A stretch of 64,000 nt of DNA from Lampris incognitus (taxonomy: Eukaryota > Chordata > Actinopteri > Lampriformes > Lampridae). Location of the stretch: positions 16,424,810 to 16,488,809 of the forward strand of contig NC_079219.1 of assembly GCF_029633865.1 (NCBI RefSeq), written 5' to 3'. This document shows, one piece after another, positions 34,934 through 48,100 of the stretch (position 1 is the first letter of the stretch; each line of letters starts with the position of its first letter). Under the pieces are notes generated by a model. That model was not told the DNA's origin and did no database searches. It saw only the letters and a list, made by a program, of their open reading frames with translations. The position numbers and the translations under genes were made by a program.

Positions 34934-34973
34934 ATGGCAAGTTTGACTCTGGCGATTCTGTTAATGATACCAG
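34934..34973 (+). CDS. Gene 2 exon 1: start codon and signal peptide
   Basis: Codes for MASLTLAILLMIPG and ends in phase 1 before GTGAAG. It is short but hydrophobic, and the phase matches the next exon. Confidence 0.8.
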
Positions 34974-37900
34974 GTGAAGCAATGTTGTGTATTTGTCCTG
35001 CGTATTCATGAAAATGTTGACGTGTTTATGTTGTGTGTCTCTTGAAGCTGTGAGTTTGGCGCTCTGTGACGTGTTGTCAGAAAGCTTGGTGAAATGCAAT
35101 GATGAGGTTAGGCAGCTTTTATGCAGCATTTCTCTGAATCACAGAATGTCCCGTCACATTCAGTCTCTACTACGAAACCCTTCTCTTGACGGAGCAAAGT
35201 GGCCATCACATCCATGCTTGTGGCTTGCTGCATTACAAAGCAAATAGAGCCATTTTGTGATAAACTAACCACTGTATTTATGCTGTCTGATTGGCTATTT
35301 ATTTGGTCTATTCATCTGGATGGGTTATAGTAAGGATGTGATACATTTCCTGTCTTTTCCCCTGAAAGGTGCCTGGAGTGGAGATTGGGGGGTTAATTTC
35401 ATCAGCGCGCAGTGTGCTTTAAGAGGGACGTGCGTTGATATAAGTTGCTCCTATTACTATCCCCAATCTCAATGGGTCATTTCAGCCAGTTGGTTTCGGG
35501 GGGAGTACAAATCTAGACGATGGATATTCACAGACCTCTGGAAGCTCCCTTTATACCAGCATCGTTTTGAGTATCTGCACCATATGCGTGATTGCACACT
35601 CAAACTCAAAAACATTACGGACACGGATGAAGGATACTACTTCTTTAGTTTTGAGACAGATCAGGATCGATGGAGAAGCCAGAAATATCTTCAATTATCT
35701 GTTACAGGTATGTGTGGTGATTTGTCTTAATCCTTTCACGATTTTATGTGGTCTTTTTTTATGATTTCGGGGATTACAATCTAATTCTATTTCTAATAAT
35801 TCTTTGTCCAGATTTGACAGCTGACGTGAAACCTGCCACTGTGACAGTGGGAGAGATGGTGACTCTGACCTGTACGATTAAATGTTTCCCATTTTCCTCA
35901 CGAAAGATATTCTGGTACAGAGATGGACAACGTTTCACCAGTGCCACATTCCAGGCCAAGATTGAAGATGCTGGGAAATATCAGTGTGCTTTTGAACAAC
36001 GGAGTACAATCAGATCTGCCGCTGTGTTTCTGGATGTTCAATGTGAGACCATGATAAAGATTTTGACCAATTTACACTCAACACAGAAAACAATAGGAAG
36101 ACCATATGCCTCATATCGAGTCACAGCCAGTTTTCTACAATCCGTGTTAACATTTTTCCAAGACTTAAATATCTTCACCTCCACTTCATGTATGTCTCCC
36201 TTTTGCTCAGATAGTCTTGGTCAGTCTATTTCAATGAATATATGGATTGTTGAGATTTGTCTAAGAGTGAGCTCGATACGGTTCAGCTCATACAAGAGCC
36301 AAGATAGCGACAAAACAGCTCATCCCTTTATTAATAACCCAAACCTTTCTTTATTTCCATTATGAATACTTACAGAAGATACTTTGACAGGTTTTAGAGG
36401 ATGTGCATTGTACATGTGCATCAGCCATCATCTCATTGTTTCTATGCCATTACGTACGTCTGATTGTAAAATCCTTCAACGCAGTAGAAAATTAAGTAAA
36501 AAAATAAATAGACAGGTATTTGAATTATTTTTTTGCATCATAAAGCTAATATTGTGTTTAGACACTATTTTATCCCTGAATCTGACTTGACTAGAATATT
36601 CGTTACAACACACTACAGCACTAAAAGCTTTTTTGCTCAACTGGTTAAGCTCAACAAACTTCTTCCTTCTATCAGATGGTCCAAGGAAGGTCATTTTGTC
36701 CGTCAGTCCATTGGGAAAAGTTGTCAAAGGGAGCTCCGTCACTTTCACTTGTAGCAGTGATGCCAATCCAACAGTCAAAGAGTGGCAATACAGCCTACAC
36801 AAGAACCTAATGACTTCACGATTGGCATCAGGGCAGAATTACACCATCTCTAATATCCAACCCAGTGATAATGGACATTACTACTGTTCGGCCTACAATG
36901 GTATCAAGAGGAATGGCTATTTGTTTTCACAGTCGAACAAGGTTATCATTGATGTTCAGTGTGAGTATTATTCTAAATTATCATTTCTGTCTGTGTTTAT
37001 ATTTCCTAGTTAGATAATGTTTTGGAAATGTGATTACCATATGATTTGCACAGACTATCAAGCCAGTCTATATGCCAAAAAAAAAAGATGACTAACTCTC
37101 AATACACTTAAAATGTCTCACTGAATGGGAAGTCTTCATCTGGTACTGTCCCTTGTCAGACCCTCCGGAGAACGTTTCAATATCAATGGACACACCAGGA
37201 GAGGTAGTCAGTGGCATTGGTGTGAACCTGACTTGCAACAGCACTGCCAACCCAGCAGTAAACAACTATACCTGGTACAGGGGGACCGGACCTCTGGGCT
37301 CCGGCTCTCTGGTCCGAATAGGGTCAGGCGAGGTGCTGTCACTTCCCTCTCTGGAGCCCTCCCAGAGTGGACACTACATCTGTCAAGCCGTAAACTCGGT
37401 GGGATACACCTACTCTACTGAGCTGCTGCTAGAAGTGAAGGGACAAGGTTTGTGTGGCTGCACTGTTAAAATAACACCACGGTTACACTTACGTTATGCG
37501 AATAAGCTGTAACTGACAGTCCAACACTGAACAAAAATCAAAATGTACAACATGCAACATTTTCAAGTTTCAGCTCTCACAATTTCTTTTATATTAGTAA
37601 ACAGTAAATTCTAGATGAATTCAATTAATTATTTTTTTGGGGGGGGGGGGTCATGTCTGTTTAAGATGCCGGTCATGGCATTACTAGGATGTTTTCGGCC
37701 ACCGGTAACCATTTATAGATTCTAGTGACAGGGGGTCGTACATTATCATGCTGAAATGTGAGATAATGAAGGTAGATTAATGGCCTAACAATGGGCCTTA
37801 AGATCTTGTTGAATTTTTTTTTTAAAGCCCATATCATAATTACAGTCTCCAAGGACTTAACATACCTGTGGAGGCATGGCAGTGTTTGGGAGAGATGGCA

Positions 37901-39126
37901 GTGGAGTTTTTAATTAGATTGTTTAACACAATACTGGAAAGTGAGAGGATGCCTGAGGAGTGGAGAAGAAGCATAGTGGTACCGATTTTCAAGGATAAGG
38001 GTGATGTGCAGAGCTGTAGCAACTACAGAGGTATAAAGTTTATCAGCCGCAGCATGAAGATATGGGAAAGTGTAGTGGAAGCTAGGTTAAGAGGAGAGGT
38101 GATGATCAGTGAGCAGCAGCATGGTTTCATGCCATGAAAGAGCACCACAGATGTGATGTTTGCATTGAGAATGTTGATGGAGAAGTATAGAGAAGGGCAG
38201 AAGGAATTACATTGTGTCTTTGTGGATTTAGAGAAAGCATACGACAGGGTGCCGAGACAGGATGTGTGGTATTGTATGAGGAAGTCAGGAGTTGCAGAGA
38301 AGTATGTAGGAGTGATGCAGGATATGTATGAGGGTGGTGTGACAGTGGTAAGGTGTGCAGTTGGAATGACAGATGGGTTCAAGGTGGAGGTGGGATTACA
38401 TCAAGGATCGGCTCTGAGCCTTTTCTTGTTTGCGATAGTGATGGACAGGTTGACGGACGAGAACAAGCAGGAGTCTCCATGGACTATGATGGGCGTGGAT
38501 GACATTATGATCTGTAGCGAGAGGTGTACAAGTTTAAATACTTGGGGTCAACTGTTCAAAGTAACTGGGAAGTGCAGAAGAGAGGTGAAGAAGAGAGTGC
38601 AGGCAGGGTGGAGAGGGTGGAGAAGAGTGTCAGGAGTGCTTTGCGACAGAAGGGTACCAGCAAGAGTTAAAGAGAAGGTTTACAAGATGGTAGTGAGACC
38701 AGCTATGTTATATGGTTTGGAGACAGCAGCACTGATGAAAAGACAGGAGGCAGAGCTGGAGGTGGCAGAGTTGAAGATGGTAAGATTTTCATTGGGAGTG
38801 ACGAAGATGGACAGCATTAGGAACGAGTATATTAGAGGGACAATTCAGGTTGGATGGTTTGGAGACAAAGCAAGAGAGGCGAGATTGAAATGGTTTGGAC
38901 ATATGTGGAGGAGAGATGTTGGGTATATTGGGAAAAGGAGGCTGAATATGGAGTTGCCAGGGAGGAGGAAAGGAGGAAGGACAAAGAGGAGGTTTATGGA
39001 TGTGGTGAGAGAGGACATGCAGGTGGCTGGCATGACGGAGGACGATGCAGAGGACAGGAAGAAAAGGAAATGGATGATCCGTTGTGGTGACCCCTAACGG
39101 GAGCAGCCGAAAGAAGTAGCAATAGA

Positions 39127-39181
<55 letters not shown>

Positions 39182-42100
39182 CTGGTCTCAGAGGGTTTAA
39201 AATCTATGTGCTAATATTCCCATCAATAAAATGTGCTTGTTGGTTAGCTGAAGCTTATGTTTGCCCATTTAAAGACCCATTGTCACAGCCTTAACTCAAG
39301 TAAACTGCTCCCCCACCCGCTGTTGTACTCAGGACCTGTACTTGCCCAGTAGGGCTGACACTTGGATTCATCCAAAAATGCTCGGGTAAATCAGTTACCA
39401 ATAAAAGAAGAGTATTTGCCTTTCAGCTCAGCTCTGATGCTGCATCTCAGCTCTGATGCTGCACATCAGTCAGCTCAAAGCCCTGCTGTAGATGATGAGT
39501 ATGTAGGTGGACTTCCCTGGTTTCTGACAATTTGAAAGGAAATTCTTTGGTTATGAAACCAACAGTTTCGTTGCTCATCTGGGATGAACACAGCTGATGA
39601 GGCTAGAAGTTGCACTTATAAATGATTTATGTACACTGGGAATGGTTTATGGTAAAGGACTTCTCTGAAATTCTTTTTTTTTTTTTTTGCATGTTTGACA
39701 TGCCCGTGGGTCAAAGTACTTGGACTCGTAAGCATTCGGGACTGTGCAAGTGTAGTACAGTTCAACTAACAGGGGCGCAATGTTGGTAGATTTATAACAG
39801 GAAAAGTGGATGTCAGTAAACCTGCACACTGAAATGTTTTTATTTTTATTTTTCAGGACTGATCTGTTATTGAAATAAAATGTGATATTTTCACTCCAGT
39901 TTTTCATTCCAGAAAAGAGCAAGTGTGCAGTTACTCTTTAATGAATAAAGAACCAACGTTTTACTTGTCATACTTAAAATGTTAGTTTTAGTATCCACAG
40001 CATCTTTGTTTGCTTCCTCTTATTGTGAGGCCAGTTTGTCCCACCTGTTGATTTTTGCCTCTGAAACTGATCTGTTCAGTAGTAGAAACTCCTGTGTTTT
40101 CCCCCACAGACAACTTGTTTGTCCCTGTCTTAGCCGGAGCAGGAGCTATCATCTTTGGGTTACCTGCATTTGTTCTCGTTGTGCTCCACTTCTGGTAAGT
40201 CGGTCTGCAAGTGAGAAATGAGGACTCAAATCTCAGGCGTTAGCTCTGTAGCCACTCACTTGTGTGCATTTTCTCAGCACAACTTTTGCTACTGAAACTC
40301 GCCATCATTGTCGAGAGCATCCATGACATTTTCTCCTTTATAGTCAAAGTATAGTAGAGACTTTGCTTGGCTGGTGCACTTATACGTTCAGCTGCTCGCT
40401 TGAATAACCAACAGCACAAAAAATGTATTATTTATGAAGGCGAAAGGGAGGGGTTATCCATGTGTGGGGTTTATCCAAATGCTCTATCCAGTAAATCTAT
40501 GGACCTTTTTAAACCTGGTATCTGCATGACAATGTTGTGTGTGATATCGGGTAATGGAGTGAATTTCATATTTTGAGCAGCTTTTGACCATTTTCGACAT
40601 GACCTGGCATGGATGAAGTAGTGCTGTGATGTTTTAACGACATTGTGAATAGGACTAAAACAGTGGCGTTAAATCCAAACACTCACAGCTCATTCATCGG
40701 ACAGATGTGATATAACAACAGCATGTTAGGGACTGTGGGACTGTGTGACTGACTGATTTCAGTATGATGAAATGATAACCAAAGACTGGTAGAGCAGATA
40801 AGAGAACTGGTAGATGTGTTATTATGAAACAACTTCTCTAAACCAAGATTGGTAAATAAGTGAGTTTTTTTCAGTGTTAAGTAACTTTGGATTTTCTTTT
40901 GTTCTTGCAGGAAGCAAGGAAAAACCCATGCAGAAAAACAAGTGAGTGTATTGTGTTTAGAAATCACGTCACTACACAGCGCTGTCGCTCGACAGAACCT
41001 CTGCGTTGCATTGTTTATTTTTCCTGACACAGCGTCACAGGCAGACCCGATCAAACAACCCAGAGCCCGCGGGCCTCACCAATCGATCCCAGCACAATAG
41101 AACAGCGCCAAATCAAATGCAGCACTGTCGATGTGTGCAGACATAACATCCCCCCCCCCCGGCAGGATTTAACAATAACAGAACTACTGGGCATCACGCA
41201 TCCATCAGTCATGGCACAACAGAACAATGCTATCATTAACTAATTGCAGCACTGGTGATCCAGTGTGCAGACATAACACCCCCCCCCCGGCAGGATTTCA
41301 AACATGAAAGGTTGACACAAAGTCCTCTAGGTGGCTGGGCAGGCCGAGGTGGGGAGGGGGAAGACAGGGGAAGCTGAGGCCCAGGAATGTCTGGGGCCTG
41401 TGTAGGAGCTGCATGAAGCCCCGGGGCGTCTTGCCATGCTGAGGGAATGGCTAAGTTGTGTCACGAACTGTGTGTGGCGGAGCTGACACCTTCCACAGAC
41501 GACTGGAGTGCCACCGAGTGCCATCGCTGAGGAGGTAGGTGACTGGGCCCAGCTGACGGGTGACTTGAAGAGGAGAGGACCAGTATGAAGCCATTTTATT
41601 GTCCCTGTGGGGCCTGCGGACCCTGACGCAGTCTGACGCATTGATGTCTGGCACCCTGGTTCGTTTTGACTGGTCAAACCGTTGCTTCATCTGCGTCTGC
41701 TGATGAGTGACTGAAGCTCTCACCCCAGAGGGAGGTGCCTGGGGTGTGGAGGAGCGGAGCCTGTCAAGGGGCATGTACAGTTCCCAGCCCAGCATGAGAG
41801 AGACTGGGGAGACGCCTGTGGTCGAGTGCTGTGTGGCCCATAGTGCAGCAGAGTGTGACGGATGGCCTGTGTGAAAGAGCACCCTTGGGCCATGTGTGCT
41901 CTGAGGCCATTCTTCAGTGACTGGTGAAAACGTTCAACGCCGCCATTGGCCTGGGGGTGGTAATACGCAGTGCGTATATGACGGATGCCCTTGTTTTCGA
42001 GATAAACAGTGAACTCAGCAGAGACCAGCTGAGGACCGTTGTCAGTGGTGATGGTCTTTGGGAGGCCCCAGCGAGAGAAGAGAGAGTTCAGGAAGTGGTG

Positions 42101-45100
42101 AGTTCAGGCCATTTTGAGTGTAGATCGTAGGCGACCACCATGAAGCGTTGGTGGTGGGGAACTCCATGGTTCTCACCACAGATGTCAAACTGCAGGTGTT
42201 CCAAGGGCTGAGAGGGCCAGGCAAGAGGTTGCAGGGGTGGGGGAGCCTTGTCAGTCTTGCCACTCACAAGGCAGGCAGAACAGTCCTTCACCAGAGCCTC
42301 AATATCTCTGTCTATCCCCGGCCACCACACCAGGTGTCGGCAGCGCTGTTTCAGTTTCACAATGCCCAGGTGGCCTTCATGCGCCATATCAAAACACGCG
42401 CACGGGGAGCACCTGGGACCACTGTGCAAAACCCATGTGCCACGCAGGTGTCGTTCCAGCAGGAGAGCTCCTGTCTGACTCGGGCGAATGCAGCCAGCTC
42501 CTCTGGGACCTTGTGAGGCCAGCCGTTCTGGATGTAGGTGCGGAGCTGGGAGAGGACAGGGTCCTGTTCAGAGGCTGCCCTCAGCTCCTGCAGAGAGACA
42601 GTGGCCTGGAGGGGTGTGTGTAGCATTTGGACAATGTCCTAACCCTAACCCTAACACAGTCAGTGTCCGTCTGTGGAGCTGGAGTGGAGACAGAGCGAGA
42701 GAGCAGATCGGCGACAACATTGTCTCTGCCTGGGGTGAACTGCAGCCTGAAGTGTACTGGCAGAGGCGGTCAGACCAGCAGTACAGCCACAGGGGTTTGT
42801 GGCCTGTCCCAGATGTGGACAGCAGCGCTGTCAGGGCCTGGTGATCTGTCCTGAGGGTGAAGGAGCGGCCATAGAGGTAGAGGTGCCACCTTTCACAAGC
42901 CCAGATACAAGCTAACGCCTCACGCTCACCCACGGAGTACCGCTGCTCGGTCAGGTTGAGGGCAAGGGAGGCGAAGGCGATGGGCTTCTCCACACCGTTC
43001 TGGGTTTGAGACAGCACAGCCCCTATCGCTGTGGCTGACGCGTCACAGGTCACAAAGGTGGAGCTGGAGATGTCGAAGTGAGCCAACACTGGTGGTGAAG
43101 TCAGTTGAGTCTTGAGATCACGCACAGCGTCACTGCATGCCTTTGACCACACCCATGGCTCGTCCTTATGCAGCAGCTGGCGCAGGGGGGCTGTGGTTGC
43201 AGAGTACTGGGGAAGAAACCTCAGGTAGTAGCCTGTCATACCCAGGAATGAGGCGACGAGCTGGGCTCAGGGATGGCCTGAATGGCGTCCACGGTGGATT
43301 GTAGTGGAGTTACACCACTCGCTGACAGCCGGAACCCCATGAACTCGATGGCTGGCACAGAGAGGACACATTTCTCAGCATTGAGAGTTAGCTTGTGCTT
43401 AGACAGGGCTGCGAAGACCATGTTGAGGCGCTTGTCGTGGATTTCACTGGTGGGCCCGTGTACCACTATATCGTCCAGATAAATGGCCACGCGCGGTATG
43501 CCAGTCAGCACGGAGACCATGACTTTCTGGAAGCAGCTAGGGGCGAAGCTGAGACCGAAAGACATCCTGGTGTAGCGAAACACTCCTGCATGTGTCACAA
43601 AGGCTGTGAGGTTTCGGCTGCTGGGGTGGAGGGGCACCTGTACGTACCCCTGTCTGAGGTCGAGCTTGGAGAACACCTCAGAGCCATAGAACTGAGCAGT
43701 GAGTTCTTCTGAGGTGGGCAGTGGATACTTATCAGGGACCACTGCCTTATTTACTGCACGTAGATCGACGCAGACACGCAGGCCCCCCGACTTCTTCTTA
43801 GCCACCATGAGGTTTGAGACCCAGGGTGACGCGTCACCGGTTCAATGATGCCAGCTTCCAGCAGTTGTTGCAGCTCGGCGGAGACCCCATCACGGAGAGC
43901 CAGCAGGATGCGGCGCAGTGGTTGGATGACAGGTTTCACAGCAGAGTTGAGGAGAGGTTGATGGGCGAAGGCGGAGAGTCAGCCCAGCCCCACAAACAGT
44001 GATGGCCACTTCTGCTGCCAAGGCGTGGCAACAGTCAGGATTGCTGCCCACCCCCCCCCACCCCGTGTCTAAGAGGGAGAACCCCAGAGCAGAGAACAGG
44101 TCCAGGCCCATCAGGTTGGCCCCACGGCGTGCCACATGAAAAACTGCATTGGGCACCAGCTTGGTTCCATAGCGGACAGTCACCTGGAGAGAGCCAACCA
44201 GATCGATTTTGGAGTCACCATACCCACAGAGGACAGCTGAGGGTGCGGACAGTGGCAGTGAACTGAAAAATTGACTGTAAGTATCAACATTCAGGAGGGA
44301 CACACCTGCACCGGTGTCCAACAGCAGGGGGATGCACACATCATTAATGTTGACTGTGCATGATTTGAATGACACTGGCCCAGAGCTCACATTGTGAATG
44401 ATGGCGGTTGAAGACTGGGGGGTGTGGCCCTCTGACCCAGCCGGGGAAGATCGACAGACGTTGGCAAAGTGATTTTGCTTACCGCAGCTACGGCATCTCT
44501 GGCCACGGGCAGGACAGTTCTGAGCCTTTGAAGCATGAGACCGAGATCCACAGTTACCATAGGACTGTTGAGGGCGGGGCCGAGAACGCTGTCGTTGCAG
44601 TTGCAGAACGTCTTCAGTGGAGTCGGCGCCCGCCTCGCTCTGGCTGGGTTGCGTCCCGAGGGGCAGCCGTGAGTAGAGGGAGAACTCGTTGGCAGCTTGA
44701 CTGGAGGTGGCCACTTGCTGTGTATTTAGCATAGCAGCACACTCAGCTGCTCTCTCAACTTGTAGTGCGATGGTAATTGCTCTGGACAGCAGCAGATCGT
44801 CTTTTTCCAGCAGGAGAGTCTCACGCACCTTTGTGTTGTTGGTGTGTTCGATTAGCTCGTCCTGAACCATCTTGTCCTGAAGCGCGCCAAACTTGCATGA
44901 GCTAGCTAGCCCTCGCAAATTAGCTACGTACTGCCACACAGACTCACCAGGCAGTTGGTGTCGCTGACGGAATATAAATAGCCGAAGGAGGCCACTCTGT
45001 GGAGCAGCGAAATGGGTGTTCAGAAGTCCCACAGCTTCGTCAAAGTTTGTGAAGTTCCACAGAGTCCCGAGCACACGATGAACCTCTGCTCCCAAGCAGT

Positions 45101-48100
45101 GTAGCAACAGAGCCGTCTTCCTAGCCTGGTTCACGTCGTCGAGCCCTGAAGCTATGAGGTAATTTTCAAAACTATGTAGCCAGCGAGTCCATGGTACCGG
45201 AGGCTCGCCAGGTAATGCCAGGAAGGGGGCAGGTGGTGGGAGAGATATATCCCATCCTCGTCGCCAATATTGTGTTTATAAATCACGTCAGGACACAGCG
45301 CTATCGCTCGACACAACCTCTCCGTTGCATTGTTTATTTTTCCTGACTCAGCGTCACAGGCAGACCCGATCAAACAACCCAGAGCCCGCGGGCATCACCA
45401 ATCGATCCCAGCACAATAGAACAGCGCCAAATCAAACGCAGCACTGTCGATGTGTGCAGACATAACAGGGCTAAAAGGAAAGCTAGTTAATTATCAATGA
45501 ATCAACTCTCATCATAATGACTTTCATCATGTCAGATATATACATTTACAAGCATAAACGTCCTAGGATTTGGTTCTGCTGGATATTAGTGCTACTTTTG
45601 ACACCTACCATACTTGGCTAGTTTGTCTTCCTATTTCCAGTATCGACTCCCGTATTTTCACAATGTGTGTCTGGTGTGTGTGTGTGTGGGAGTCTATAAA
45701 CGGCCAAACTAAAGCACTTGGGGCTTCGATTCTTCTTGGAGGTTATTGGGGATGATCAGGGGCACCTATAAAAAATAGCAGAACATTAAAAATCTGCATA
45801 CTATGCGGAATATGCATAAAATATGTGGAATCCCTTCAGAATCCTGAGCAGTTCAACAAGATGGCGGGCTCTGGCTACGTCACGCCTCGGCTCTCTCCGC
45901 CGTTCGCACAAACCTCGCGTTCTTAACGGGTTGCTGGATGGCGGTCGGAGTCAGCGAGCAGCGTTGCAAATAGAAAGCGTCCGTGAAATAAGCCACAACG
46001 TCAGAGTCGCATTTGCATGGGTCGAGCACGGGCGTATATGGCGGCTGACACGTGAAGTGAACTCAATAAAGTTGTATGTTTTTGAATGGAAATCAGCGCG
46101 TGCGGGCGGTTCGGGTTTTGGCGGGTCTGACGAACAATAAAGTTGGCCGCTGTTGCGCGCGTGGAAGTGTCCGAGTGTCTTATCTGATGAATCAGATTTA
46201 AAGGCCCAAACATACTCGGGCGGAACGCACGCGGAGCGGACTCCACGAGGAATGTCCGCAGTCATTTGGGCTTCCATAGTCGAGCGCACTTCCGCGTTGT
46301 AGTTTCCTGTAAAAACTCCGTGAAACACTACATTACCCACAATGCTTGCGCGTTGTTTACACTCTTCTGTCATGGCGTCCGACACTGACGACGAGGAAGA
46401 GATGCTCTTGCCTGCTGGCTCTACAAGAAAATAAACTGAAGAGACGGTGGTATGTATCCTCTCTGTGACGTGTCGTACAGGTGTGGGTACTTTCGCACCT
46501 TCTACTCATATGTTTTCCGAATGTGTGTGTGGTGTTAGTGTGTGTGTGTGTTAGTGTAGATAGCGGGACCGAAAACTAAAGCATTTATGATCCTAATTTC
46601 TTTTGGAGGTGGTAGGTATTGTTCCAGAGAGGACCAGAAAAATAGCAGAAAATTAAAATATAAGTATACATAATTATGCATAATTATGCAAAAATATGCA
46701 TTTTCTAAAAATGGCTAAAAACCACTTTTCTCGGCATTTCAAGTGATTCTGAGCATTTGGGGGGAGGGAGTTGGAGTGGGGGGGGGTTAGGGGCAGGGGG
46801 AAGGCGGTTAGCTGGCAGGATGAAGAGGAGGGAGATTTAGACGGGTGGATAACCAAACCGCTACATTGTAGCGGGGTTCTTCTATATGTAAATAAACTAT
46901 GAGACTGTGGTCATGACTGAGGTCCTGTTGCCGCGTCACTGATTGGGCTGATGTGACACCAGGAGCGGTCATCCTGGATTTAGCTAATAAACGTCATGAT
47001 CACCGCAACTTGGTTGCGGGTCACTTACTAGTTTCTATATATGTTTGTATGTAAGTAAGTATGTATGTACTGTAAATATGTACATATGTATGTACCTACC
47101 TACAATTTAGGGGTTGACAATATGGATTTTCAGGGCTGATACTCATACTGATTATTAGTAATCAAGGAGAGCGATAACTGATATTTGGAGCTGATATACA
47201 TTTGCAGCAAAAATAAAAACCTTGGTGTCAAAATTTTGTATAACACAAACTCCAACGCAGAACTCCACTGAAATGCCTTTAAGCATATGTTTAATTAAAA
47301 GAAAACATTTCAACATTATGTTAAATCATCGACAAATAAACTTGACGTTTGATAGATGCCAGACTTCGGTAAACTCTTCAGTTTACCACCAGGTTTTCGT
47401 AAGCTTTGGTTAAAACCATGGGCAAGTATTAGGATTCCACGTCTAATCTCACCTCTCTTAAGAGTTAGAATTTCCCTCCTAATTCTTATTTCCCTCAAAT
47501 TCCTGATTTTCCTTGTTCCGTCAGTAACATATCAAATTTGAATTCCTACAATTTTTAAAATACCTATTTTCAGATTCTCATCCCTCTGATCGTTGATCAC
47601 TGCGGTGAGTGAGTCTGGTCTCGGGTCTCAGGTCCCCCATCTTTCAGTCCCGTTTTTGTGGGTGACGCGGAGCTGAAGAATTAGTCCTCAGGATGTTCCT
47701 TCACCTTTGGCGCCAAGTCCAGAAACTCTCACACGAGTGATCCCAATTCTGAGATCAAATTTGTGGTGGAAATCTGAAAATAAGGAGTCTTGCAAGTGTA
47801 ATAGATTAAATAGAAATTTAATGAGCGTTCTGTAGAAAGGATCAGACACAATAGCTAGGCAATCTGCAAGGTCTGATGATGAGGGGTTGGAAAGTATATG
47901 CTTTATAGGGGAAGTTGCAGACAGCCTGATAAGCAGGATGCCTGTACCTGGCCGTTCCTGGAGCAGGCTGGTTAGAGTCAGTTTGAATCACGGCAGATGG
48001 CATGTCATCTGTGTGTGTCAAGGACAGGTCAGTAACAAAAAATGCTTGTGCTGAGGATCCGTGGAGTACAGAAGGCCAGATAGAGACATGGTGCCTGTGT

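Noticed and set aside
42638-42656. Telomere-like (CCTAAC)n tract inside Gypsy-2; a shorter TTAGGG pair near 17962
   Set aside because: Only two to three units; too short to argue for telomerase-mediated repair or an old chromosome end.
45951-46385. 144-residue minus-strand open frame in the CpG-rich island
   Set aside because: No recognisable domain, and it reads against the better-supported Harbinger-like frame; CpG-rich sequence often gives chance open frames.
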